From the IMG/VR virus record IMGVR_UViG_3300005617_000268, positions 1-51,317 of that record: DNA of 51,317 nucleotides. One strand, given 5' to 3'. This DNA is from a virus. The translations under genes were made by a program, and so were the position numbers. Every line of letters begins with the position of its first letter. The first letter of the stretch is position 1. Of this stretch, positions 15,986 through 25,500 are shown piece by piece. Under the pieces are notes generated by a model. That model did no database searches. It saw only the letters and a program-made list of their open reading frames with translations, and was not told the DNA's origin.

Positions 15986-16330
15986 ATGAAGAACTACGTA
16001 CAGCGCGGCGATGTCCTGGACTTCGTGGCGCCCTCGGGCGGCGTGGTCAGCGGCACGCCGGTCAAGATCGGCCGCTTCTTCGTCATCCCGGCGACGACGG
16101 CGTTGGTCGGCGAGACCTTCAGCGGGGCCATCGAGGGCGTGTTCGATATCCCCAAGGTAGCCGCCGAGCCCTGGACCGCCGGCCTCCTCATCTGGTGGAA
16201 CTCGGCCGCGTCGCAGGCCACGTCCGTCTCGACGACGGCCATGCTGATCGGCCTCGCCACCCGCACGGAGGCGAATCCGACGGCCACCGGCCGCGTGAAG
16301 CTCAACTACGGATCCTGGCTCAACCAGTAA
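15986..16330 (+). CDS. DUF2190-like capsid cement/decoration protein, 114 aa
   Basis: Begins MKNYVQRGDVLDFVAPSG, then GVVSGTPVKIGRFFVIP and a Gly/Thr-rich beta-strand core, the usual opening of DUF2190 proteins. These occur next to the major capsid gene and are thought to decorate or stabilise the shell. The ATG is preceded by GGGAGA. The last strand (GRVKLNYGSWLNQ) fits the family. Confidence 0.75.
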   Translation: MKNYVQRGDVLDFVAPSGGVVSGTPVKIGRFFVIPATTALVGETFSGAIEGVFDIPKVAAEPWTAGLLIWWNSAASQATSVSTTAMLIGLATRTEANPTATGRVKLNYGSWLNQ

Positions 16331-16341
16331 CGGAGGACGCG

Positions 16342-16542
16342 ATGGCCTTCGACCGCATCAAGGTGCTAATGGCGAATCTGCGGCAGCGCTTCGACCCCCA
16401 GGAGTCCGAGGAGCTGCACCGCGAACTGGACAAGGCCAACGAGGAGCTCACGGCCCTGCAAGCGCTGAAGGCGAAGCAGGACGCCGAGAAGCCGGCCGAG
16501 GCGGACTCCTGGTCCACGCATCAGGAGCAGGAGCGGCCGTAG
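16342..16542 (+). CDS. Small coiled-coil protein, 66 aa
   Basis: Highly charged single helix: ESEELHRELDKANEELTALQALKAKQDAEK, with heptad-like Leu/Ala spacing. CGGAGG precedes the ATG by six bases. The position after the decoration protein suggests a head or connector accessory role; nothing in the sequence shows more. Confidence 0.55.
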   Translation: MAFDRIKVLMANLRQRFDPQESEELHRELDKANEELTALQALKAKQDAEKPAEADSWSTHQEQERP

Positions 16543-16549
16543 CGACGTC

Positions 16550-16867
16550 ATGGTCGCGCTCAACCTGGATGCCTTCGCCGTCCTTCCGGGCGCCAGCTCG
16601 GCGGTGGTCACACCGCTGGGCGGCTCCCCGGTGACGACGATCGTCCAGTGGGAGCAGGAGGACGCCCCACCGGCCGGGCAAGAGGTCGGCGCAGGCGTCG
16701 CCTCTGCCGTCAACCGCCGGGTCGTCGCCTGGGTTCGGCGCGATCAGGTGCCGAACCTGCCCATGGGCTCCACCATCGTCGGCGGCCCCGCGCAGAACGT
16801 GAAGACGTACCGGGTCCACGCCGTGGATACCGGCGATCCCGACTACTTCATCGCGGTCATGATCTGA
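16550..16867 (+). CDS. Head-tail joining-like protein (gpFII type), 105 aa
   Basis: The size, the position between capsid and minor tail Z genes, and the pattern (acidic N-terminus, central VVAWVRRDQVPNLPMGSTI, C-terminal KTYRVHAVDTGDPDYFIAVM) resemble the beta-barrel head-tail joining proteins of the lambda FII class. The C-terminal strand D-x-x-F-x-x-V is typical of that fold. It would seal the connector for tail docking. The call rests mainly on context and pattern. Confidence 0.55.
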   Translation: MVALNLDAFAVLPGASSAVVTPLGGSPVTTIVQWEQEDAPPAGQEVGAGVASAVNRRVVAWVRRDQVPNLPMGSTIVGGPAQNVKTYRVHAVDTGDPDYFIAVMI

Positions 16868-17442
16868 TGGCCGCCGCGCCCATCGAGATCCGCGGCATCG
16901 AAGCCCTCGGGGCGCGACTCCGGGCCCTTGGCGACGACGCCCCCAACGCCGTCCTGCGCGCCATCAAGCGCACGAGGACGACGGTGATGACCCGCCTCGC
17001 CCGCTGGGTGTCGGGTGCCTCCGGGCTCCCCGTGCGCCGCGTGCAGCGGTCCATCCACGGCTCGCAGCCGAATCGCAGCGATCCCAACGTGACCATCACG
17101 CTCTGGGGCGGCCGCGATGCGCTGATCCGCTACAACGCGGGGATTCAGCGGGGGGCCATGCCCGCCCGCGCCTTCCGCGCCAAGATGCCGCAAGGCCACG
17201 TCGGCTTCTTCGAGCGTCGGCCCGGGCAGGCAAGCCTCCACGCGATGCCGGGCCGCGCCGTCTCAAAGCGCATCCGCCCTGGTGTCTGGCACACGCTACC
17301 GATTGACGAGGTGGGCGGGCCGCCCTTCACGTCGTTCATCACCGGCGTGGGCCTCGCGGACCTGCTCCAGTACGGCGGCGACGTGTTCGTGAAGAACCTC
17401 GAGGCCGAGATCACCTTCCGCGAAGGCCGGAACGCCGCCTAG
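16867..17442 (+). CDS. Minor tail protein Z-like, 191 aa
   Basis: Starts MAAAPIEIRGIEALGARLRAL, followed by AIKRTRTTVMTRLARWVSGASGLPVRRVQ, the basic helical opening of prophage minor tail protein Z proteins, and PARAFRAKMPQGHVGFFERR, a strand also typical of them. This family helps end tail assembly and join tail to head. The ATG overlaps the previous stop by one base. Confidence 0.7.
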   Translation: MAAAPIEIRGIEALGARLRALGDDAPNAVLRAIKRTRTTVMTRLARWVSGASGLPVRRVQRSIHGSQPNRSDPNVTITLWGGRDALIRYNAGIQRGAMPARAFRAKMPQGHVGFFERRPGQASLHAMPGRAVSKRIRPGVWHTLPIDEVGGPPFTSFITGVGLADLLQYGGDVFVKNLEAEITFREGRNAA

Positions 17443-17444
17443 CC

Positions 17445-17975
17445 ATGCCCGTCGAACCCATTCGAGAACGGACCATGGCCGCCATCGCGACGCGCCTGGC
17501 CACCATCGTCGCGGGCACGGTGGCCTACTCCACGCCCTACGGCAGCAAGTCTGTCGAGTACTGGACGACGCCGAGCCTCGTCACCCGCGCGCTGCTGTGG
17601 CTGCCGCAGTACGACCAGCCGCTCGTCGCCGGCGCGCCGGGTACGCAGCTCGAGGCGGGTCCGGTCCTCGGGGTCGTGCGCGCCTCCGGGAGCGAGTTCC
17701 AGCGGGCGGTGCATGTCGACCGGGCGGGTCCCATCTCGGCGGGCTTCGAGCACCAGCAGCGCCTCACGCTCTGGGGCTACGTGAAGGCGACGGCGACCGT
17801 GCTGGCGGCGACGTTCATCGAGCGGCTCTGGCAGGACACGATGGAAGCGCTCCTGCTCGACCCGACCTTCGGCGGCCTGGCGATGGACAGCCGCCCCGAC
17901 GGCCCGCTCGACACCGACGACGGCGCCATGGAGCCGCTGGGCTTCTTCGCCCAGGACTGGCTCGTGGTGGTGTGA
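17445..17975 (+). CDS. Tail terminator-like protein, 176 aa
   Basis: The opening IRERTMAAIATRLATI is characteristic of the minor-tail-U/tail-terminator group, where a first helix packs on the tube end. The middle has strands around HVDRAGPISAGFEHQQRLTLWGYV and a helix TFIERLWQDTMEALLLD. It lies exactly where lambda has gpU, just before the major tail protein. It would cap the tail tube once it reaches tape-measure length. Confidence 0.65.
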   Translation: MPVEPIRERTMAAIATRLATIVAGTVAYSTPYGSKSVEYWTTPSLVTRALLWLPQYDQPLVAGAPGTQLEAGPVLGVVRASGSEFQRAVHVDRAGPISAGFEHQQRLTLWGYVKATATVLAATFIERLWQDTMEALLLDPTFGGLAMDSRPDGPLDTDDGAMEPLGFFAQDWLVVV

Positions 17976-17976
17976 T

Positions 17977-18198
17977 GTGGCGCTCTCCAAGCAGGCCCGC
18001 GCGGAGCACTGGCTCGAGGAAGCCCTTGAGCAGTTTCCGATCAAGGTCCTGTGCCCCAACTGCCGAAAGACCATCGGACGCTATCGGCCCGGGCGCGTGG
18101 AACGGGCCTCGCGAGTGCTTCCAACCGTGAACTTCAAATGTACGCGCGTCGGGTGTCGCACCGAGGCCGTCGTCGTTCTGAGCGAAACGATCGAGTAG
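17977..18198 (+). CDS. Zinc-ribbon protein, 73 aa
   Basis: GTG 17977 gives MALSKQARAEHWLEEALEQF, then VLCPNCRKTIGRYR and FKCTRVGCRTEAVVVL: a CPNC...CxxxxC zinc ribbon after an N-terminal helix. The overlapping ATG at 17975 opens another frame that gives only an Arg/Ser-rich sequence, so I rejected it. Function unknown. The 70 bases to the next gene contain only its ribosome site. Confidence 0.55.
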   Translation: MALSKQARAEHWLEEALEQFPIKVLCPNCRKTIGRYRPGRVERASRVLPTVNFKCTRVGCRTEAVVVLSETIE

Positions 18199-18268
18199 CG
18201 GGACACCGAGATCCCAATGAACCAGGAGAAGGCCGGATGCCAAGGCCGTCCACAGCAGGGAGGACGCC

Positions 18269-18721
18269 ATGGCAGGTCTCTTCACGAAGCGGCTCGGCGG
18301 CGGAACACTCGTCCAGTGGAACACGGGCACCCTGGGCTACGCGGGCCCGTGGGTCACGATCCCCGGCATGACGGGGACGATCACGTTGCCTGGCGGCACA
18401 CCGTCGACGATCGATGTTACCACGCACGACGACGTGGCCGCGGGTGGTCGATTCCAACAGAACGCGGCCGGCTTGGCGCAGGTGCCCGACCTCGGCGGGA
18501 CGTTCATTCTCGACACCGAGAACGATATCCATCAGGCGATCATGGCGCACGTCATCAGCGGTACGGTGCGCTACTTCCGCTTCTGCCCGCCAGGCACGCT
18601 CACGGGTCACTTCCTCGGGTGCGTCGGGCAGCTCGGCTTCACCGCCCAGGCCGATCTCAACGGCACCGTGGGCGGCACGCTGTCGATCAAAGCGCAGTCG
18701 GTCTCCTTCTCCGTCACGTAG
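18269..18721 (+). CDS. Major tail (tube) protein, 150 aa
   Basis: A strong GGGAGG lies just upstream. The sequence is Gly/Thr-rich and all-beta, with WNTGTLGYAGPWVTIPGMTGTITLPGG, STIDVTTHDDVAAGGRF and a C-terminal GGTLSIKAQSVSFSVT. The stretch around TTHDD is the usual loop of lambda gpV/HK97 tail-tube proteins. It is followed by a strong hairpin and the tail chaperones, the expected order. It polymerises as hexamer rings to make the tail tube. Confidence 0.75.
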   Translation: MAGLFTKRLGGGTLVQWNTGTLGYAGPWVTIPGMTGTITLPGGTPSTIDVTTHDDVAAGGRFQQNAAGLAQVPDLGGTFILDTENDIHQAIMAHVISGTVRYFRFCPPGTLTGHFLGCVGQLGFTAQADLNGTVGGTLSIKAQSVSFSVT

Positions 18722-18732
18722 TCGTCGCGCGC

Positions 18733-18767
18733 CGGGTGTCGGGGCGGCGGCTCAACCCCGACACCCG
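18733..18767 (+). terminator. 12-bp GC-rich hairpin after the major tail gene
   Basis: CGGGTGTCGGGG (18733-18744) pairs perfectly with CCCCGACACCCG (18756-18767) around an 11-base loop. It starts 11 bases after the tail-tube stop and ends 14 bases before the chaperone ATG. No T-run follows, so it is more likely a partial terminator, RNase block or attenuator keeping tube protein in excess over chaperone and tape measure. Confidence 0.6.
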
Positions 18768-18781
18768 ATGAGGACTGCCGC

Positions 18782-19168
18782 ATGAGCCAGACCGTCCCCC
18801 TCACGCTCGACAAGGAACGCCAGTTCCGCTTCACTATTTTCAACGCCCGCGAAGTCTGCCGCCTGCTGAGCAACTACCCCGGCAAGGGCCACGTGGACTC
18901 CTACCGGCTGCTTGTCCTGCTCGGCGGCCGCGACTGGGACGCGTGGGGCGAAGTGCTCGCCGTCGGGCTGAAGCACGAGGACGAAAACCTCAAGTCCGAC
19001 CGCGCCCTCCGCTACCTGACGAGCTACCTCGAAGCGGGCGGCGACCTCGCCGTCGTCGCGAAGGCCATCCGCAAGGCGGGCGAGCTGGGCGGCGTGTGGG
19101 ACGAGCCCGACGACACCGACGCGGCGCCAGCGGGAAACGCGCGGGGTTCGCGGGAGTCATCCCCCTAG
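18782..19168 (+). CDS. Tail assembly chaperone, lambda gpG-like, 128 aa
   Basis: The protein (MSQTVPLTLDKERQF..., then NAREVCRLLSNYP and DWDAWGEVLAVGLKHED) sits between tail-tube and tape-measure genes, as gpG does. The last eleven codons follow a slippery heptamer and are lost in the frameshifted form. The likely role is to coat the tape measure and recruit tube subunits; it is not expected in the virion. ATG 18782 is 14 bases after the big hairpin. Confidence 0.75.
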   Translation: MSQTVPLTLDKERQFRFTIFNAREVCRLLSNYPGKGHVDSYRLLVLLGGRDWDAWGEVLAVGLKHEDENLKSDRALRYLTSYLEAGGDLAVVAKAIRKAGELGGVWDEPDDTDAAPAGNARGSRESSP

Positions 19169-19578
19169 ATGTCGACGCCTGGATTCGCTGGGCCACGCCC
19201 ATTGCCGCGCGCATCGGTCTGCACCCGCGCGACTTCGAGCGGCTCGAGCACCCCGATGAGTTCTACGAGCTGGTGCGCGGCGCCCAGTTTCGGCACGACC
19301 AGCAGATGGACGTGGCGGCCATGATCGCGCTCAACGTGCTCGTGGCCGCTGGCGTGAAGCTCCAGAGCGGCGAGCCGCTCACGCTGCACACCATCCTCGG
19401 CCGCGATCCGGTCTCGCTGATCCCCCCGCGCGAGCTGACCGAGTCGGAGCAAGAGGAGCAGGAGTGGAACGAGCAGGTGCAAGCGGCCAAGAACTACAAG
19501 GCGCAGATGCTCATCTACGAGACGCAGCTCCGTCGCGCCCGGCGTGAGGGCCAGGCGGTCCCGGAGATCGAGGGCTAG
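18782..19578 (+). CDS. Frameshifted tail chaperone G-T fusion, about 265 aa
   Basis: Ribosomes slipping -1 on GGGAAAC at 19132-19138 leave the first frame after residue 119 and continue from 19138 in the -1 frame to TAG 19576-19578. The added 146 residues (GVIPLDVDAWIRWATPIAARIG..., DFERLEHPDEFYEL, DVAAMIALNVLVAAGV) have no good start of their own and end just before the tape-measure ATG. This copies the lambda G/GT arrangement. The fusion probably binds both tape measure and tube protein. The slip rate cannot be read from the sequence. Confidence 0.75.
19132..19138 (+). promoter_or_regulatory. Programmed -1 frameshift slippery site
   Basis: In the chaperone frame the bases read G GGA AAC, a canonical X-XXY-YYZ heptamer nearly identical to the lambda G-T site (GGGAAAG). 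It lies ten codons before the zero-frame stop. A GC-rich segment that could fold (CGCG pairs and GGGG/CCCC at 19139-19165) follows. Confidence 0.75.
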
Positions 19579-22500
19579 ATGCCCAGCCGCGTCGACATTG
19601 TCCTCAGCGCCCAAGGCTCGGCTGCGGTGGCCAAGGTCTTCCAGGACCTCGCCGACAAGGGCAAGCTGTTTGCGGACAACGTGGTGAATGGTGGCCGACG
19701 AGCTGAGGAGTCGCTCAACAGCCTCGGCGGAACTGCGAAGAACGTCTTCGAAATCTTCACCGGCTTCACCCTCGCCAATATCGGCCTGCAAGTCGCGGAC
19801 TTCGCCCGGCGCTCCGTCAACGAATTGACCAAGCTCGGCTTCGAGGCGCAGCGGGCCGAGGAGTCGTTCCGGCGCATGACGGATCTCATGGGCGTCAACG
19901 GCGAGGCGATGGCCGAGAACCTCAAGACGGCCTCGCGCGGCATCGTCGATCTCTCCGACACCATGATTGCCAGCTCGAAGGCGCTCGCGCAGGGGCTCAA
20001 CCCCGAGCAGATCACCAAGCTCATGGAGGTGGCGGTCGCCAAGGCCACGCTGGCGGGGACGTCGGTCTCGGAGGCGTTCAACAGCATCACGACCGCCGTC
20101 ACGAATCAGCAAGTGAAGATGCTCAAGAGCATGGGCATCGTCATCGATGTCACGCGGGTCTACAACGACTACGCTGCTGCGCTTGGGACTGTCGCTGGCG
20201 CCCTGACCGAGGAAGCGCGCTCGCAGGCCCTCGCCGACGAAGTGATCCGGAAATCGGCCAGTACGCAGGACGCGCTCACGAAGGGCGTCCTGACCAACGC
20301 CCAAGAGGTGGAGAAGGCGAAGGCGTCGTGGAAAGACCTGGGCGAAACGATCGGCAAGGTCATGGCCGACAGCGATACCGCCTTCATCAAGGGTGGCGCG
20401 CGCTTCATCGACTGGGCGACCTCAACGAAGCACTGGCTCGACGAGCTGGGCGTGAGCTGGAACAACTACCTCGCGCAGTCGTCGCTCAATTTCCAGACCA
20501 CGGGCTACGGGCCCGGCGGCACGCAAAACACCCGCGCGAGCATCCAGATGCGGACCTCGCCGCAGGAGCTGGCCGATCTCGCGGCCGTGGACGCCGGACT
20601 CGGGCGCATCGGGAAGAACGCGGCCGATGCGGCGCCGAAGATCCTCGCCGTCGAGCATGCCCTCGCCATGGCGGACCTGGCGATGAAGGGGTTTGCCGCC
20701 GGGCAAGCGCAGGGCACCACGACGGCCGCCGAGTTCTCCGCCGGGATTCAGACGCAGATCGCGAGCCTCAAGGCGCTGGAAAACCAAACGCCCGAGGTGA
20801 AGGCCAAGATTCAGGACTTGCAGACGCAGATGGTCGCCCTCAACTTCTCGACGGCGCAGCAAGGCCTCAGCGCCTCGCTGCAAGCGGCGACGGCCCACGA
20901 GGCCGCGCTCCTGAGCCTCGTGAAGGAATCCGTGGCGCAGCGCAACACGACCGTGGAAGACGGCGCCGTCGTGGAAGTGCAGATCCACGCCTCGGCCCTG
21001 GCCGAGCAGCGGATGGACCTGGCGAAGTTCCTCGCCTATGCGCAATTGACCGAGACGCAGCGGTTTCAGTACACGCAACAGCTCCGCGCGCTAGACAGCC
21101 AATTCGAGCAGGCCAAGAGCGCCGAACGCATCGCGATGTGGGCCCGCGAGGCCGCTGCGGTCGCCCAGATGCTCGCGGATCGACAAGAGGCGGCGGGCCT
21201 GACGAATGGCCCCGAGGCGAGCACGCGCCCGCTCCTGGATGCGCTGGACGCGTGGACCAAGCTCGGGATCGCGATCGACAAGGTGAACCAGGTCGCGCGG
21301 ATCGACGGCGACGAGCAGAAGCGCCTCGCCGATTCCATCGGGCTCACGCGGGCCGCGCTCGACGATCTCTCCGCGCGCTTCGGCGACAGCAGCGACGACG
21401 CCGAGATCATGCGCCTCCGCCTACACGGCCTCCTCGACGAGATGACGCGCCTCCAGACCTTCCGCGCGACGGCGGAGGACGTGGCTGAGGCATGGTCCTT
21501 CGTCGAGCAGGCCTCCAGCGGCGCGACCACCGCCCTCGGGGACTACAGCACGGCGCTTGGCCTTGCAGAGCAGGAATCCCAATTGCTCGGCAAGAGCCTC
21601 GGCGACGAGCTAAGCGTCAAGATCGCGGTGACGGAGCAGGCCATCCTCAAGGCCGCGAAGGCGTTCGGCGTCGAGAGCGATGCGGTCAAATTGCTCCAGG
21701 AGCGGCTCGCCGGTTTCAAGGTTGACCAGTTCGTTGACGACATGAGCCAGATCGCCGCAACCGCCCTCTTGATGGGCAACCGCTTCGATGGCGCCGGAGC
21801 TGAGATTTCACGGTTCCAGAAGCTCCTTGTCGACAAGCTGCGAGAGACCAACAACGTCATTACGCCCGAAGTTGCCGACATTGCGTCGAAGCTCAACGGG
21901 ATGATCGACGCCAACAGGCTCCAGCAGGCGCTCGGGACCGCTCGGTCCGTCTTCGATGATCTCGTGGACGCCGGCCGCGGCACGGCCTCCGCGCTCAACA
22001 GCGGGTTCTCGGACCTGTTCTTCGACCTCTTCACCGGCCAGGTGAAGTCACTGGCCGACGTGTTCGCCTCCTTCGGCAAGTCCATGCTGCGCGTCCTCGC
22101 CGACTTCCTGGCCTCCGCCGTGGTCAAGCAGTTCCTCGGCTTCCTGGGCGACTTGCTCGGCGCATTCGGTGACGCCGGCGGGGGCGGCTGGGTCAATGCG
22201 CTCTCGAAGGCGTTCGGGGGCACGGGCGCTGGTGGCAGCGGGAGCGGCAGCCTCATCACGGCGGCCTTCGGGGGCGCGGCGAAGATCCTCGGCTCGTTCG
22301 GCGACTCGGTGTCAGAAGTTGCCACGACCGCCGTGGACGCGCTGAACGGCGTGGCATTCGGTGCTGAGACCGCGAGCAAGGGCCTCGGCAGCCTCATCCC
22401 CGTGATCGGCAGCGTGATCGGATTGGGCGTCGGCGTCTACGGGCTCATCAACAGCATCCAGTCCGGCAGCGCGTCCGGGATCGCGCTGTCCTCCGTCAGC

Positions 22501-25500
22501 ACGGTCCTCTCGGGCTACGGCCTGGCCTCCACGCTCGGCCTGGTGCCGTCGATCGCGACCATGCTCGGCAACGCCCTCGTCGCGGTGGCGCCCCAGTTCG
22601 CCGCCTCGCTCGGGGCCGCCCTCGGGACCACGATTGGCAGCGGCGCGGCCGGCACAACCGCTGCCGTCGGCGTGGGCGCCGGGCTCAGCGCGGGCCTCTC
22701 GGCGATTGCCGCCCTCGCTCCGTTCGCGGCGTTCGCGGGCCTCCTCGTCGGCGGCGGCTTCGCGGGCATGGCGCAGGACGCGGAAGACGGCGCCATCCAG
22801 ACGAAGGAGAACGCCGACAAGCTGCGCCAGGCCGCCGGGGAAGTGGGCGTGATCGTCGGCCTGTTCCAGGACATCAAGAGTGCGCTCTCGGCCACGAACC
22901 TCCCCGCCACGCTGACGAAACTGGGCGCCGCGATGCGCGACCTGCCTAACTTGCAGCACGCGCCGAGCCTCGGGGCCGAACAGATCACGGCCATGACCAC
23001 GGAATGGCGTGCGAAGGTCGGTGCCCTCTTCCTGACGGCGCTCGACGCCGCGTCGAAGCAGGGGCTCGACACCAGCGGCATCCTCCAGTCGCCGTTCCGC
23101 GTGCGCGTGCCCAATTCCAACGCTACGGCCGCCGTCCAGCCGGGGCAGGTCTCGGCGCGCGGGTATGCCTCCATCTCCGAGCTCTACGGGCAAGGCGAAG
23201 GCGATTGGATCAATGCCCTCCTCGATCACGTGAAGCAGATCACCGACCCGCTGGTCCGCTACCTCGACACAAGCAACAACGTCGACACGCTCGACCTCGA
23301 CGCGCTGAACAAGTTCCTCGATGGCGAGTACCTGACCACGACCCTCCGGAACGCGGTGGTCGACGTAGGGACGATGTTCGGCGTCAGCGCCGACCAGTTC
23401 GCAAAGGCGGGCCTTGGCCGCGACGTGACGGCCTGGAATCCCGACACCCAGGCCTTCGAGCCGGGGCAGAACTGGCGCATGAATCCGGGCGACGCGACCG
23501 GGTTCGAGTGGTCCGGCATCATGCCCTCGGTCGCCGCCATCGCGGAAGTCAAGCAGCGACTCGACGCGGCGGGCTTCGAGCCGGGGAACTACGGCAAGGC
23601 GCTCGAGGCGTTCCTGCTGTCCGTGGACGCCAACCTCGTCAGCAACCCCGCGTGGAAGAAGTTCACCGATGCGCTTGCGGCCGGCGATGCCTCGGGCGAC
23701 CCCGACACGATCACCAACGCCGTCAACGCCGCGATCATCGCCACGATGACGCCGCAGAAGTTCTACGGCGCCGCGCGCGCACTCACTGACGCCCTTACCG
23801 AGCAGATCAAGGCACAGCTCACGACGCGCGCCACCACGGTGGACCCGGACGCACTCAAGGGTATCGACGCCGCTATCGCGGCCCTCACGGACACGATCAA
23901 GGCCTGGTCGGGCCTCGTGCAGCTCTTTACCACGCTGCCCGTCGAGATGGCCGCGATCGCCGGCGACCTCGAAGGCCAGACGCAGGCCGCCATTGACGCC
24001 TGGCAGGTCACGGTCGCCTCGCTGACGGATTCCATCGCGGACGCGCAGAAGGCGTTTGACGACGCGATCACGGGCGGCAACATCATCGCCATCCAGCAGA
24101 GCGCCCAGGCGCTCCACGACGCGGCCATGGCGCGCTACCAGGCCGAGCTGAAGATGGTCCAGCAGATCACCGACGCCATCCAGGCCATCCTCGGCCAGGC
24201 CGAAACGCTGGTGCAGATGGTCACGTCCATTGGCCAGTATGACATCAGCGCGTCCGGCAGCTTCGGGACCATCCAGGCCCTCCTCGACGCGTTGCAGAAC
24301 ACGGCCGAGCACGCCTCCACGACCGCCGCGCGCCTGTGGGCGGTGGACCAGGCCCTCAAGGCGATCATCACCACGCTGCCGACCGCGATCGCGAAGTTCG
24401 GCCCGATGCAGACGGCTGAGCAATGGCTGGCGACCGGCATGCAGACCGCCGCGCAGCTCCAGGCGGGTCCGAATGCCATCTCGCGCAAGGTCGTGGAAGG
24501 CGCCGCGCCCTTCCTCGCCGTGCAGCAAACCGCCATCGACGCGGCCTCCGGAGGCACGAAGCTCGCGCTCCTCCAGCAGCAGGCCGCCGCGTGGAACGCC
24601 CTGGCGACGGCCGCGATCAATGGCGTGAATCAGTGGGCGGATCAGGCCATTGCCGGCGCCACCGCCGCGGCCAAGGTCGTGACGGACGGCATCGACGCCC
24701 AGATCGTCGGCATCCAAGAGGCCGCGCAGGTCGCCGCCGACGCGCGCGCCGCCGAGATGGAAGGGCTCCAGGAACAGATCGCCAAGGCACGCGAGTTCGC
24801 TGCGGCCGTGAAGTCCATGGCGCAATTCATCGAGCAGCTCCGCGTCGGGTCCCTGGCGCCGAGCAATCCGATGGATCAGTTCATCCAGGCGCAGGCGACG
24901 TTCAACGCCGCGCTGGCCTCGTTCAAGGCGGCCCCGACGGCGCAGGGGCTCGGCGATCTCCAGGGCTTGGCGCAATCCGTCCTCCAGGCGGGCGGCGCCG
25001 TCTTCACGCGGCCGTCTCCCGAGTACCAGCGGCTCTTCGGCTCCATCGTCTCCGAGCTGGAGGACGCCAACGCGCTCGCCTCCGCGCAGGCCAGCGACTC
25101 CGAGGTCCTCCAGTCCCAGCTCGACGCCCTCCAGGCGCTCGACAAGACGGCGGCGAAGGCGGCGACGGATCAGATTGCCGCGCTGAACGCCCAGAAGACG
25201 GCGATCGCCGCCGCGCTGGTGACGCAGACCGAGGCGATTCGCAAGGCGGCAGCCGACGAGATCGCCGGCATCTCCGAGGGCCTCGCCACGGCCTTGCGCG
25301 ATAACGCGGCCGAGCAGGCGCCGCTCATCGCCGATGCGCTCGCCAAGCAGGACGCACTCCTCGCCGCCGTCACACGCGGCGCGGGCTCAGGCCTGATCGA
25401 CGGCGTGGCGTTCCTCGCCGAGCGGGCCAAAGATACCGTGGAACTCCTGCGCGGCATCTACGGCGCCCTCGCCCTCGCCATCCCCGGCGCCCCGGCGCTC

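Noticed and set aside
17975-18130. ATG-started frame overlapping the zinc-ribbon gene at 17977
   Set aside because: Gives a Ser/Arg/Pro-rich product; the GTG frame has a proper CPNC ribbon.
22312-24975. Long minus-strand open frame of 887 codons inside the tape measure
   Set aside because: It is the reverse shadow of a GC-rich coding frame, has Arg/Gly/Asp-biased composition and no ribosome site.
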